A stretch of 38,556 bases of DNA, taken from contig JALLBK010000201.1 in NCBI GenBank assembly GCA_036940085.1, forward strand, positions 1 to 38,556. Direction: 5' to 3'. The first letter of the stretch is position 1. Every line of letters starts with the position of its first letter. This document shows positions 9,968 to 21,200 of this stretch, one piece after another. Position numbers and translations under genes: made by a program. This DNA is from Discostella pseudostelligera (taxonomy: Eukaryota; Bacillariophyta; Thalassiosirophyceae; Thalassiosirales; Thalassiosiraceae). The notes under the pieces were generated by a model. The model was not told the origin of the DNA. It saw only the letters and a program-made list of their open reading frames with translations, and did no database searches.

Positions 9968-10555
9968 ATGCTCTCCATCGCAACCTCATCGCTTCGTAGG
10001 GCCGCCATCGCTCCCGCCTCAACCATAATCGCCCGTAGGCAATTATCGATGACGTGCGCTCAATCGGTGCACAAGCTGCAAGACATCCTCGAGGAATATC
10101 GCGTCAAGAAGTAAGTCCTGAGATATCTCCGTCTTTCTATATCGTCAATCGTCAGCGCATCATTTCATCTCATCCTCATCGCTTCATTGGCATTCTTTCG
10201 TTGTCATATTTTGACCAGCTACTCGCAAGAATTCCCGAAAAGATTCCAGAAAGATGTTGTAAAAGCAGCCTGCACCGTCAGCAGCAGCCGAAGCATTGGC
10301 GTTAGCACTCCTTCCACCCTACTCAACACACCGGCCGTCTCCGCAGAAGGCATTGAACACGTCCTTCGAAATATCGGTATGGGCAATCGTATGACTCGAT
10401 CGGAGATTGAAAGCATTTTGAGTGAGGTGGGAGCATGCCCCGTCGGGAATGAGTATGATAGACGATCGTCGTCGTGTGTGATTAGTGCTGATCAGATGTT
10501 GAGTTTGTTATCGACGACGAATTTGGAAGATGAGCAACAACGAGTTCATGCTTAA
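9968..10555 (+). CDS. Small putative mitochondrial protein, two exons
   Basis: Exon 1 is 9968-10110 and exon 2 is 10219-10555. The intron (10111-10218) runs GTAAGT...TTTTGACCAG and the splice phase matches (47 codons plus 2 nt, then 1 nt). The product is 159 residues. The first 30 residues are rich in Ala, Ser and Arg with no acids (MLSIATSSLRRAAIA, then IARRQLS), typical of a mitochondrial presequence. The mature part begins with a helical segment, LQDILEEYRVK, followed across the junction by NYSQEFPKRFQKDVV. A second helical segment holds IEHVLRNIGMGNRMTRSEIESIL. The spliced form is preferred because the ATG-containing presequence and the helix continue smoothly. I do not recognise the family. 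Confidence 0.75.
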
Positions 10556-11381
10556 GAGAGAGTGTTTCGATGACCCTACCTTACCTACACATCAATGATC
10601 GACGGAAGTCCATTGCTTCGACGGAAGATTTCCATTTAGACTGTACATCATACCATAACAACAAATAGAGTACCAATAGACGAGAAGAATGGAATGTTTC
10701 TCTGTGGCTCTCCGCTAGCCCAACCACTCGGCTCCTTTTCAGGTACATCGACGATTGAGGATCAGGATGTCAAGTACTCTAAATAGTATCCAACTGAATA
10801 ATTCAGAGAAAAGTATCGTCGATTCCGATATGCGCCTCAATATCATTCCAACCACTTCCAACTCCATGGATTTGCCACGCCATCGCTTCGGCGGCCAGCA
10901 TCTCAATTCATCAATCGGATCATCACTCTAATCAGATTCTACCCTAACACGTGGCATTGAATTGACGGGAAACTGAGGACTCGACTTCCACGTGGCATTG
11001 AATTGACGGGAAACTGAGGACTCGACTCTGTCGGGAAACTGAGGACTCGACTCCTTTCCTCATTATCCACGTGGTAGTGAATTGGCGGGAGATTGAACAC
11101 TGTGGATCTTTCGTCTACGCTACGGCATTATTATTATTTGACCATGGCATGCATGGCCATCTACTATCTTCGATATCGATAGGAGAGAGGACCAATAATA
11201 CATCCAACGTCGACAAAAGATCCGTCGGTAGGCGGGTTCGACTTTTCTCTTCACTTCTCAAACTTCGACATTGCATTCGTCGGCGTCGGCATCGGCGTAG
11301 CTTCCGCATACAACGGAGGCTCACTTCATTTCAACTTCACCGTCAGCGTCTGCCTTCCCTAATAATAACACTACGGAACAA
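10556..11381. other. Intergenic region upstream of CSN7 with a motif array
   Basis: No convincing coding frame was found in this 826-bp stretch between two same-strand genes. Its notable content is the tandem CACGTG/TTGRCGGGA array at 10948-11090. The rest is the 3' flank of the mitochondrial protein gene and the leader of CSN7. Confidence 0.55.
10948..11090. promoter_or_regulatory. Tandem array of G-box plus E2F-like elements
   Basis: Two near-identical 41-bp units start at CACGTG 10948 and 10989. A truncated copy (TCGGGAAACTGAGGACTCGAC) starts at 11031. A diverged third unit starts at CACGTG 11068. In all three full units, CACGTG is followed 13 bp later by ATTGACGGGA or ATTGGCGGGA (10961, 11002, 11081). 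CACGTG is the classical bHLH/bZIP G-box, and TTGRCGGGA resembles an E2F half site. It lies 290-430 bp upstream of the CSN7 ATG. The regulatory role is inferred from the conserved pairing and spacing. Confidence 0.55.
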
Positions 11382-12770
11382 ATGACATCTCTTCCAGCTC
11401 CTCCAATGATGGACAACTCCACACCTCCATCATCATCGCTTAGCATCTCCTCCCTCGAATCAATCATTCAACGCATACTCTCCCATCCCCAAATGTTCAA
11501 TGGGTTCATTGACATTCTCAAACTCACATCGGTACGTTCAACACTTTCTACTATGAAAAACTCGTCATCGTTGGAGGGCGAGGATGCACAGAAACGTCGA
11601 CGACAGGAGGCACTCATTCGAACATTGGAATTATTTGCCTATGGCACTGTGGGGGAATACTATGATCTCACTGCGAATGAGGGGGAACATAAAGTAGTCT
11701 GGACATTGAATGAAGTCATGTTGGAGAAATTACGTTTGCTCACGGTAGTAAGTGTGGTTACAAATGCATCACAAACTAGTAATGGAGGGAAGGATGATTT
11801 GGGAGGAAACAAGGGGGCTGCAGAGCGTTATGATGAGAAGTGTCCTGCCGGTGATGTGGAAATGAAGATGGCCGATGCTGCGTTATGTGAACGAACACAA
11901 GTAAGTCAACAACATACGATGACGAAACAGATGGTGGGGGCAAGGAAGAAGGGAAATAACAGAAGTGGCGGTAGGAAGAAGAGTAGCAGAGTCAACGGCA
12001 TGCTCTCAATCCCGTACTCTCTTCTAGCATCAGAATTGCGCATGCCCTACCACCAAACTGATACTACCAATGACAACAACGACACTGACAATGACATGCA
12101 GCAACAAACGAAGCACATTCGACAACTCGAGGATTTGCTAATCAAATGCATTTATTCCAATGTTATTTCGGCCAAGTTGGATCAATTGACGCAGTGTTTG
12201 ATTGTCCAACCTCATGTCATGCTTGATTCGTGGAACGGTGACTTTGTTGGATGGGAGACGTTCTTTGTCGAAGCAGAATCGTCGGTGGATGGGGCCGTTG
12301 GTGGTGGTAGTAATGCAGGAGGTGAATCAGCGTACGGCTCGGTAATCTCACGAGATTTGCACACCATTACACCAGAATCCACCGCTGCTGAAATTACACG
12401 AATGTCCTCCACTCTCCAACAGTTCCTTCTACGATCGAATGCCCTCCTTACCACATTGGAACGTTTGTCAGATGCGACTATCGTGAAACATAGGAAAGAC
12501 GATGAACGTCGTTGGGAGGAGGTACGTAAGGTTGTGAATGATGCACCATCGAGGATGAGTAGAGATATGGGATCACCCTCGATGCAGTCGGCATTTCCTT
12601 CCTCCTCCATGGCTGCTGGTGGCGATCAACGTAGCATGCGCGTCGGCTGGGGAAGGGGAGGCGCTAGTGATGGGGGTAGTAGTGGTAATCTCACGGAGGT
12701 GGTGGATATGATGGGCGCTAGACGACAGGTGAAACGAAGCAAGGGAGGGCATTCGATGGTGGGAGTGTAG
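11382..12770 (+). CDS. CSN7: COP9 signalosome subunit 7 (PCI domain)
   Basis: CSN7 is a scaffold subunit of the COP9 signalosome, which removes NEDD8 from cullins and so controls cullin-RING ubiquitin ligases. The frame encodes 462 residues. The helical start of the PCI region contains LELFAYGTVGEYYDL (about residue 82), matching the family's FAYGTY..Y motif. Then come LNEVMLEKLRLLTVVSVV and, after an insertion, IPYSLLASELRM, where the family has CIPYxxLLxxL. The PCI winged helix follows as RQLEDLLIKCIYSNVI and AKLDQLTQCLIV (about 247-280), which is almost diagnostic. A C-terminal helix holds TLERLSDATI. The basic, Lys/Gly-rich insertion of about 75 residues at about 128-204, between the two PCI halves, is unusual. 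Family members are about 220-280 residues. The gene lies downstream of the G-box/E2F-like array. Confidence 0.92.
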   Translation: MTSLPAPPMMDNSTPPSSSLSISSLESIIQRILSHPQMFNGFIDILKLTSVRSTLSTMKNSSSLEGEDAQKRRRQEALIRTLELFAYGTVGEYYDLTANEGEHKVVWTLNEVMLEKLRLLTVVSVVTNASQTSNGGKDDLGGNKGAAERYDEKCPAGDVEMKMADAALCERTQVSQQHTMTKQMVGARKKGNNRSGGRKKSSRVNGMLSIPYSLLASELRMPYHQTDTTNDNNDTDNDMQQQTKHIRQLEDLLIKCIYSNVISAKLDQLTQCLIVQPHVMLDSWNGDFVGWETFFVEAESSVDGAVGGGSNAGGESAYGSVISRDLHTITPESTAAEITRMSSTLQQFLLRSNALLTTLERLSDATIVKHRKDDERRWEEVRKVVNDAPSRMSRDMGSPSMQSAFPSSSMAAGGDQRSMRVGWGRGGASDGGSSGNLTEVVDMMGARRQVKRSKGGHSMVGV

Positions 12771-13084
12771 GCGCTGCGTGATGTTGGTAGAATACGTAGC
12801 CCAATACATAATAGAATTCATACTTGATATTGGTGTTGAAAATCTAATCCTGAAGAAGATGAAATGAAGTGATCGATCTGGTAATGAGATTATCATTTTT
12901 TGACGATGAATGCATGTAATCTCTGAAAGCGTGTGAGAGAGATAGAGGAGGATCGATAGAGGGTACGAGTTGCTCTCCCGCCAAAACTTCCAGTGGCGAC
13001 GGTCGGCGATAAAATTGTGGCGAAAATGGCGGGAAGAAAAGATAGAAGATTGCGAATGTCATCAAACATCGACCATCGACGACC
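12771..13084. other. Intergenic region upstream of prolidase
   Basis: A gap of 314 bp between two same-strand genes. It contains a perfect E2F-type decamer at 12976-12985 and a weaker ATGGCGGGAA at 13026-13035. No gene was seen. Confidence 0.5.
12976..12985 (-). promoter_or_regulatory. E2F/DP-type site TCCCGCCAAA
   Basis: A perfect reverse-oriented copy of TTTGGCGGGA, 100 bp upstream of the prolidase ATG. A second GGCGGGAA core lies at 13028-13035, about 50 bp from the ATG. Function is inferred from the consensus only. Confidence 0.5.
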
Positions 13085-15232
13085 ATGACCATGACATCCT
13101 CCTTGCCATCCACAGCCTACCCACCGCCATCGCCCTCCTCTTCAACGACGACATCTACTCCAGCAACTACAACGACAATAATTTCTGCAGCTACAGGGCC
13201 CACTACTACAACAACGTCGACGAAGAAGGCTCCATCAACGACGACATCGACATCAACGTCGACGAGAGGCGGGTACATCATGATGATGCCACCGCTCGCC
13301 GATGGGCGGTCCATCACCGAATGTCATACATGTGCCGTCTACTCTCAGGGATTGGAGACATTTCGTGTTCCCATGACATTGTATGAGATGAATCGAGAGA
13401 AGGTTGTGAATTCTATGCGGGAAGTTCTTAAAGATACTGACAACATCGATACCCTCAGCAGCGGCATCAAGACGAAGAAGGGGCTGATTTTGCTCCAGGG
13501 TGGCAAACAAACCACACGCTACGATACGGATCACGAGCCTGAATTTCGTCAAGAGAGTTACTTCCATTATCTATTTGGTGCATCCCAATATCCCGATTGT
13601 TATGGCACATTATCCATACCCGAGGGTGTACCATCGTTGTTTGTGCCGACTTGGGGTGTCGATACCGAAATGTTTTGTGGACCATGTCCCAATTTTGACA
13701 ATGTGAAGGAGGAACTTGGAATTGAGAATGTGTATAGTGTCGAGGAGTTGGATGAGTTTGTAGAGAGGGAATTGAAACGCATGTCCATGGTAGATGATAA
13801 TGATGATGGAGATTCTGTGCCGCCAAAGCTATTCCTTCTAAAAGGATTAAACACTGATTCAGGTAATTTTGCTACACCAGCTCACTTCGGGGGTATTGAG
13901 AAGTACAACGAGTTTAGAGATGAGGATACTCTATTCCATTGCATTGCTGAATGTCGTGTAAAGAAGGTATGTGAAACGAAAGAACTCATTCATTATTATT
14001 TGGCATATTGGAACTGCGAACTGATTATGATGCAATCTCGCATAGTCTCCAGCAGAAATTGATTTACTCCGTTATACCAATTGGGTATCGTCCATGGCTC
14101 ACGTCGAAGTTATGCGAGTATGCAAGCCAGGGATGATGGAGTATCAAGTAAGTTGTGTAACTATTGAACTCTTGCTCTTTGCTTGTCTTTTTCCCAACCC
14201 ATATCGTAACTCAATCAATGACAGTTGGAGTCTCTCTTTAAACATCACACATACACCCACGGCGGTTGTCGTCACATGAGTTATAGCTGCATTTGTGCAT
14301 GTGGCCCCAATGCCAATATTCTTCACTATGGTCACGGTGGAAGACCGAACAATGGTCGTCTACTGAAATCGTCGGATATTGCCCTACTGGATATGGGTGC
14401 GGAATATCATTGCTACGCCTCGGATATTACGTGCAGTTTCCCAGTGAGTGGGACATTTACCGAGGATCAGCGCTCAATTTATGAAAGTGTCCTGAATGCG
14501 CAGAAGAGTGTCTTGAGTGAGCTGCGACCGGGAGTCTCATGGGTAGATATGCATCGCGTTGCAGAAAGTGAAATTCTGAAAGGTTTAATAAAATGTGGTG
14601 TTCTCTTAGCCGATGATGGGAGTGGCAACGACAGCAGCAATAACATTGATAGTGTGATTCAGACGATGCTCGATGTCGATCTCGGCGCTATCTTCATGCC
14701 TCACGGAATGGGCCATCTCATAGGCTTGGATACGCACGACGTCGGTGGGTACGCGAAGGGTACCCCACATCGATCGACTCGACCTGGACTGCGAAAGTTG
14801 CGAACAGCGCGCGTTATCGAAGAGGGCATGGTCCTCACTGTTGAACCGGGATGTTACTTCATCGATCCATTGTTAAATATGGCGCTGTCCAACGAGAGGC
14901 AGAGGAAGTTTATCAATGTTGATCGTTTGAGGGATTTTAGAGGATTTGGAGGCGTGAGGTTGGAGGATGATGTTTGGGTAACCGCGGATGGATGTGAAAA
15001 TTTGACCCTCTGTCCAAGGGCAACAGAGGAAGTTTTGGATGTTATGAACGGAGGGGATTGGCCGCGTAAGTGTCTGCTATTGCACTCACTCCACGAAATG
15101 CTGGCACGTACTCATTCACTCATTTTCACTCAACACAACACCATGGTAGCCAAAATGGATATCATGCCCGAACTCAAACGAGCATGGGCTGTTTGTGAAG
15201 GAGGGAAGATGGTAAAAAAGGAACAGTCTTGA
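13085..15232 (+). CDS. PEPD: Xaa-Pro dipeptidase (prolidase), M24 family
   Basis: Prolidase cleaves dipeptides with C-terminal proline using two metal ions, normally in the cytosol. Exons are 13085-13966, 14046-14147 and 14225-15232. Intron 1 (GTATGT...ATAG) and intron 2 (GTAAGT...ACAG) are phase 0, and joining them restores CRVKK-SPAEIDLLRYTN and MMEYQ-LESLF exactly as in animal prolidases. The product is 663 residues, or 635 if a third possible intron (15066-15149, GTAAGT...GTAG, 84 nt, in frame, no stop) is removed. All five metal ligands are present in the 663-aa numbering: D384 (LLDMGAEYH), D395 (SDITCSFP), H492 (MPHGMGH), E535 (TVEPG) and E575 (GGVRLEDD). The first 80 residues are Thr-rich and not conserved, so a later Met could be the true start. 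The 3' end converges on the next gene with 45 bp between. Confidence 0.95.
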
Positions 15233-15277
15233 TGCATTAATTTGCAGTGACCATCAATGGCAACATGGATAGAGCCG

Positions 15278-18200
15278 TCACCGAGGAGATTTACGAGATA
15301 GCCTCCTGAGCCTAACAGTACCATCCCATGAACAGGTTATTGTTCCACAGACACATGACACGGAGCCCCGACCGCTGGTAGTGTTTCTGCGCAGGTCGTC
15401 AGTTGATGTAAATGTAGTAAAGCCAGATATTGCATCACTATGAAAAGAGTCGCGACTGCCCATTTTGTACCCGCTCGCAGCCTCCCACTCATTGACTACA
15501 CCGTCGTCACCGACGCTAAAGAATGAGAAGTCATCTCTCGCTACGGCTCGTGCGAGCCTAACCGATCCACAATGAGCTGATGAATTCAATGATTGACTTC
15601 CATGGATCATAGTTGCCATGGGAGGCGTGCGGATGGATCTCGATGATTGTGCTGCATTCGATTCTTCCGAGTCTGCTCTAGCACCAGTGAGCACTCGAAA
15701 GTCCCATGTTGCGAGGCTACCCTCTGCACCAGCACTAACCATGAGTGGTTCAGAACGATCTCCGAGCAGTAGATCGGAAATCGGAGCAAGGTGAAATCTC
15801 AATGCGAATAGTGGAGATGAACCAACTCTCGTGTCCCATAAATGAATGGCCCGATCCGTGGAAGCCGATATGATTGTGTTTGAACCCCAAAAGTGTGTTT
15901 CCGTAACCCACCCCTGATGCCCGCGAAGTGTGGCAAGTGGTGTTCTGTCGCTGCCTGATAAGTCCCACAGTCGGACAGTTGTATCTGCACCACCCGACAA
16001 CAATTTGTCGCCATGCCACGCAGTCTTGATGCAAACGACTTTTCCTTCATGGCCAGTTAGCACTACTTGAGCGTCCGAAGAATCGAAATCAGTGACGGAA
16101 GTAGTAATTTGGCGGCCATGGAAGAAGCCATGCACAGTGCTCTTTTGGGCCCTGCCAACCTGGTCACTAGAAGGAGATTTAAGGGACCAAAGCTTGATAA
16201 GTCCATCCTCTCCACCAGACACCAACGAGTCAGGGCGATAAATGGGGGGCGGCAAATCGATGCAGGTAACCCCTCCTCTATGACCGCCTAATGAAGAACC
16301 TGCCAGTGCACTATGCTTATCATCTGAATTTAGCCGCGTGCTTGTTGCACCGGAACCATGATGAGATCGATTGAGAGTGGTTGGTGATGAGTTCGCGACC
16401 GGCCCGTCTTCCCCACCACTCCCCACACTACTTGCATGGTAGGCATCTCGTAGCGACCACAATCTCAAACTCCCTCCAGTATTACCGGCAATGATGAGAC
16501 AACCGTCCATTGATGCTAGAATTTCTTCTTCGTCTTGATCATCATCGCGGGTTGCATTCTTATCGGAAGCTCCACCAAATTTATTGCCAGACCCTTTTGA
16601 TGCAGCAATGCAAGTTATCGATCCAGAACACGAGCCTCGATCTACTTCTCCTTTAGACCCCCATTGAAGCTGAACCCCATTTACGGATTCTGCCCCAATG
16701 CTGATCGTATGTGCTAAAAACATGCTACCGTCTACGCCACCAGTAATAACCGCCGAGTCCCCATATGCTGCCATAGCTGTAATTGCAACTCGACCTGCAT
16801 ATACCCCTCCGTTTGCGTCGAGAATCCCATTGTTGCTTTTATGCAAACCATGGTTGCTGTTGTTTCCAATATTGTTGCGAGCATCGATCAGCCTTTCTGA
16901 GGAGACAAGGCGTGTCGATGGATGAGCCCATGCTATTTCTTTTGACTCGAGGTCAATGTCATCACCGAACACACCGGCGATATCTTTGGTCGATATTGAA
17001 TCCTTTCTGCCGAATGGAGAACCGAATTCACCAAGTTCACCAGGTGCACTAGTATTTTTCTCCGTATCGCCCTCGTCCCGCTTGGATGTGAGCCGACGTG
17101 CGAGGACAAGCAAAGCTTGGCCCTTTTCTGATGCAAACCACCCCTTTTCTTCACAAATTCTTGACGCAAATCGTGAAACCTCCTCCGCGGGAACATTGTA
17201 GCCTACCATTTCAAAAAGTGTAGTCACCACATTATCATAATCGTCGTTATCGGCAGCGCCCTCGTCCTCGGAGCTTGATTCGCACTCTTTAACCTCTGAT
17301 TCATCTTCCTTACTATCGTTGTTATGCTGACCTTGTTGATGAAGCAACACAACTCTCTCCCACAAACGCAAGTCAGCATATATTGGATGGATAGTTAGTT
17401 TCTCCGTCATGTATATTGTCCTTTGGTCGGACGATGTAACAGGAGTTGTCGTGCAAAAACCACTGGTGAATGACAGAAGACGATAAGCAGACTCGTAATT
17501 TTGCTCCTCGGTGTATGCTTCCAAAACCGCATAGCACAGACGCACAATGCAATCGAATGCGCTCATCTCGAGACGGTAAATACTTTGTTGAATTGAAGCT
17601 CTCTGCGTCGTATCTTCAGTGCGTTTCCTTTGCTGGACGGATGAAATGAGCACGGAAAATAAGTATCGTTGAGCGGATGGGTTGCGCAGTGCCAATTCAG
17701 CGTCTGCTATAATATCATCGCCGATAGGAGCATGACCCGATTCAAACACAAGCTCGAGACACCGTTTGACTTTGTCCCGATCTTTATCTCGATTCGATTC
17801 AAATCCACCAGAAGGCTTTCCTTCGAGAGGGAGCTCAGGCACATTCAATAAAAGACTTGATAGATCGATTCCATCGTTTGTCGTGTGATCTTCTCGTGGA
17901 GTCATCATGATCCCATTCTCATCATCCTTGCTGAGATTGGCAGATTTCCATTCATTGAAACGTCGTTCGCCTATCGCCACGCTTAATCTCGTACGCGGAA
18001 GTACCTGAAACGTTTCCGACGACAACTGTTCATGTTCAAGCATGCAACGGTACTTCCAAGGATTGTTCTCTAATTCTACAAGATATTCTAACGAAAGCGC
18101 CTGAACTCCAGAAGATGACGCAACATCATTGGCTTTATCCGCCAAAATTGGTTGAAGTACGTTATGAGTGAATGAAATTAACGGGGGTTTCTCCTTTGGG

Positions 18201-21200
18201 AGGAGCCAAAAGGGTTCGTCGCTTTTTGCATACGGCTCAATCTTGAACTCTTCATCGCTATCATCCTCCCAGGTCCATGGGATCTCAGGATCACGCAGGC
18301 GTTTACCTGGGCGATGAATAACATAAGTCGGGATGCTCTGTTCGACTTGTTCCAGCGATTCAAATACTGTTTTGGCCGCTTCCTCACAAGCAGACGTGCC
18401 ATAGCTTGTCGCAGACTGATTCTTCACTCCAGTAGGTGAATTCTCTTCTTCCTCGATGGCTTCCATAATCTCATGAAAAAATGTAGTTTCTTCGCTACTA
18501 AGGCGCTCGAGGAGCTGATGGAAATGTTGCGAATTCACTAGAGCGGTCAGGAATCGCTTTGACCTAGGAGACAGAATTCTCTGCGATCTATCTGACACGC
18601 TGTTATCACTCAGCGCCGAAGGACGCTTATCTTCGAACAATGCCGGCGCTTGTCGCAAAAATCGATCTCGGTTGAATACTGGCTGCGATGCCGACACAAA
18701 AAAGAGACATTCTTGATATCCACGGATAAGGCTGCAAATTTGTATTGCAACATGGATACGAAACATTCGCTCTGGGAGCGTTTCCATCTCAAGGCGCGGT
18801 GACCGTCTCAATTTGGGGAAGATAACCCTTTTCATGCATTCTTCTAGCTCATCCTCCTCTTTCAGCAATCTTGATATCGCTTGGCTAATGCTTATTGATA
18901 CCGACGCAGGAAGAGCAGGAGGAACCTTTGTTCGGGGGCCGCGTCTGCAAAATTTCGAACAGTGATAACATCAAAGATGAGGAACGGGACGCATCTCTCA
19001 CTTGCATTCCGTTCGTTCACACTTACCTCGCATCATAATCAGTGGACGAAGCAACATCATCCAAATCCACCACAACAATCTCACTCAAAATACTCTTGTC
19101 CACATGTTGCAAACTCACAGTCGGAACTCCCAAAAAGAATGGCAACGGAGCGTCTAATATCTCCAGCATGTCCTTAGGCAGCACGGGAATGTATGGCAAC
19201 TGCCAGGTGAATGGAAATATAAGCGCGGTGATCACCTCGGCAACCATGGCCACATGCGCCACATTTGTTGAATGGATCAATACGCGATGTTCCGTCAAGG
19301 TCGCCGCCAAGAGAAATGTCACTCCCTCCGCTCCAAGGATTCGACAGGTCATTGCAACGGCATTTCCATGTGGCAGTGGAGGCAGTCCTTTGGGCGGACT
19401 TGTCGTTATATGGAGTCTTTCTCCTTCAATGAAGGGTATTGAGCAATGCACAATACCTTCCATAGGTTTGGAATGATTCACAATGAGATGGTATAGATCC
19501 GCTTGAAGCATGGTGTACAATTTTGACGCGATAGAGGATGATGACGATATCGACGCCGATGATTCATTAGGAGTACAAGCGCTTGTTAGCACTGTCGTAG
19601 TGGTCGATCCATCATCCCTCACTGTAAATTTCAATGCCAATGCATCGCACATTCGCAATAATATCTCTTCTATGACGCCAACGATGGGCAATGTTGTCGT
19701 CATGCATATTCCCACTGGTACCCATAATTTCTTTTTATTGCTCGTCGCTTTCCCACTACTAGTTATACCTTTGTCGTTCCCAACTCCAACCTCCATAGTC
19801 TGACCAAAATCATCTTGGGTAGGGTCAATCCCCTTGGGTGCTGGGACGTAGAATCGTATCATTATGCCATAGGTTTTGACTAATCGGGATCCATACACAT
19901 CCGAATTCGACGATAGAACAAACCACGAGAAGGAGGATGTTATTCCCAATGCCTTGTCAAATTTTGTTCTCTCGTAATTGCTCGAGGCAGGGTCATGTTG
20001 ATGTTGTTGTACGCCAATGCTGTTGCCACCCAGTGACGATGACATTGTCGATGACGTGGATGCCACAGATACACCTCCTTTCACTAATTCGACATGATTC
20101 GGTGCCTCCACCCCCCTCCATAATTTGCATCCCTCGGGGAAACAAAACCATTCGATTTGGGGCACCAATCCTACTTTCCTACCGTTATTGTAATGAAATT
20201 CATCATCGGGAGGGAATCGCTCCAATACACGGCAGGTGGGAGTGCTTTGAACCCAGCCTTTCGAGCCATCGTCATTGCGTTGATTGCCAATATCTCGTGC
20301 GCCGACTATGCAAACGTAGTCGACGATCCCTGGTTCTAATTCTGGTTCATCCTTCTTCGTTGTCGACGTTGTTGTGGATGCTGTCGTGCTTTCATTACTT
20401 TTTGAAGCATTGCCATCACCGCCGACTGTCCTACGATTCTGTGGTATTGGCGAGGAAGAGAAATAGGAGGAGACAATCGTGGCTCCACCAGCAATAGATG
20501 CTGTGTCATTCACCCCACCAACCTTATTGATCGTCATCCACACTTGATTCTCGGCATCATCTAAATATTCCGAGCTGGCAAATGTAATTTCCAGTAACAC
20601 CGATGGGCATCGTCGAGGACCATGCAGTAACGTTGGCTCATCGTCGTCATCATCATCTCCGCCAATGTCAGTCTTCCCAGGTTCTCTCTCTTTTAGATTG
20701 GGATCATCCAGCATGTACCATTTTTCAATCACCGCTGCCGCTCCCAAAGTCGAAGTAGCAGTACTGGTAGTAGCGGCACCACCACCACCATTACTGCTCT
20801 TAATACCCAAGAGGGCATCCTCCAATGGTAGTCGGGATAATGGAATGGCCAGCGTTCCCAAACACAATCCCTCCTGATGGTGGGAGGGCGTCATCAGAGT
20901 GGGCGCGGAGGAGGAAGTAGTAGCGGTAGATGTTGTGGTAGGAAAAGAAAGAGGAGGAACAGTCGCGTCAAGATTATGGTAATCCACGTCATCCTGTCCT
21001 GATGGAATGGCAGTATCCGATTCTCCCTGTTGATGCTGGTTTACTGGTACTGGTGACTGATGCTGCATTAAAAACTGTGCTACCGTCGCGGCACGCTCCT
21101 CTCTGGGATAATGTCCAGGAGTTGTGGTGGATGATGTGGATACTGTAGCTAGGGATGCCGTTGATGGTGCAGTCGTCCCTCCACGACGTTGTTCCAGCTG

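Noticed and set aside
11901..11989. GTAAGT donor with AG acceptors inside CSN7, a possible intron
   Set aside because: Acceptors at 11962 and 11989 give lengths not divisible by three, and splicing would shift out of the well-matched PCI frame that follows.
13117..13317. Minus-strand frame rich in Val/Asp opposite the prolidase N-terminus
   Set aside because: Mirror image of the Thr-rich codon repeats of the real gene.
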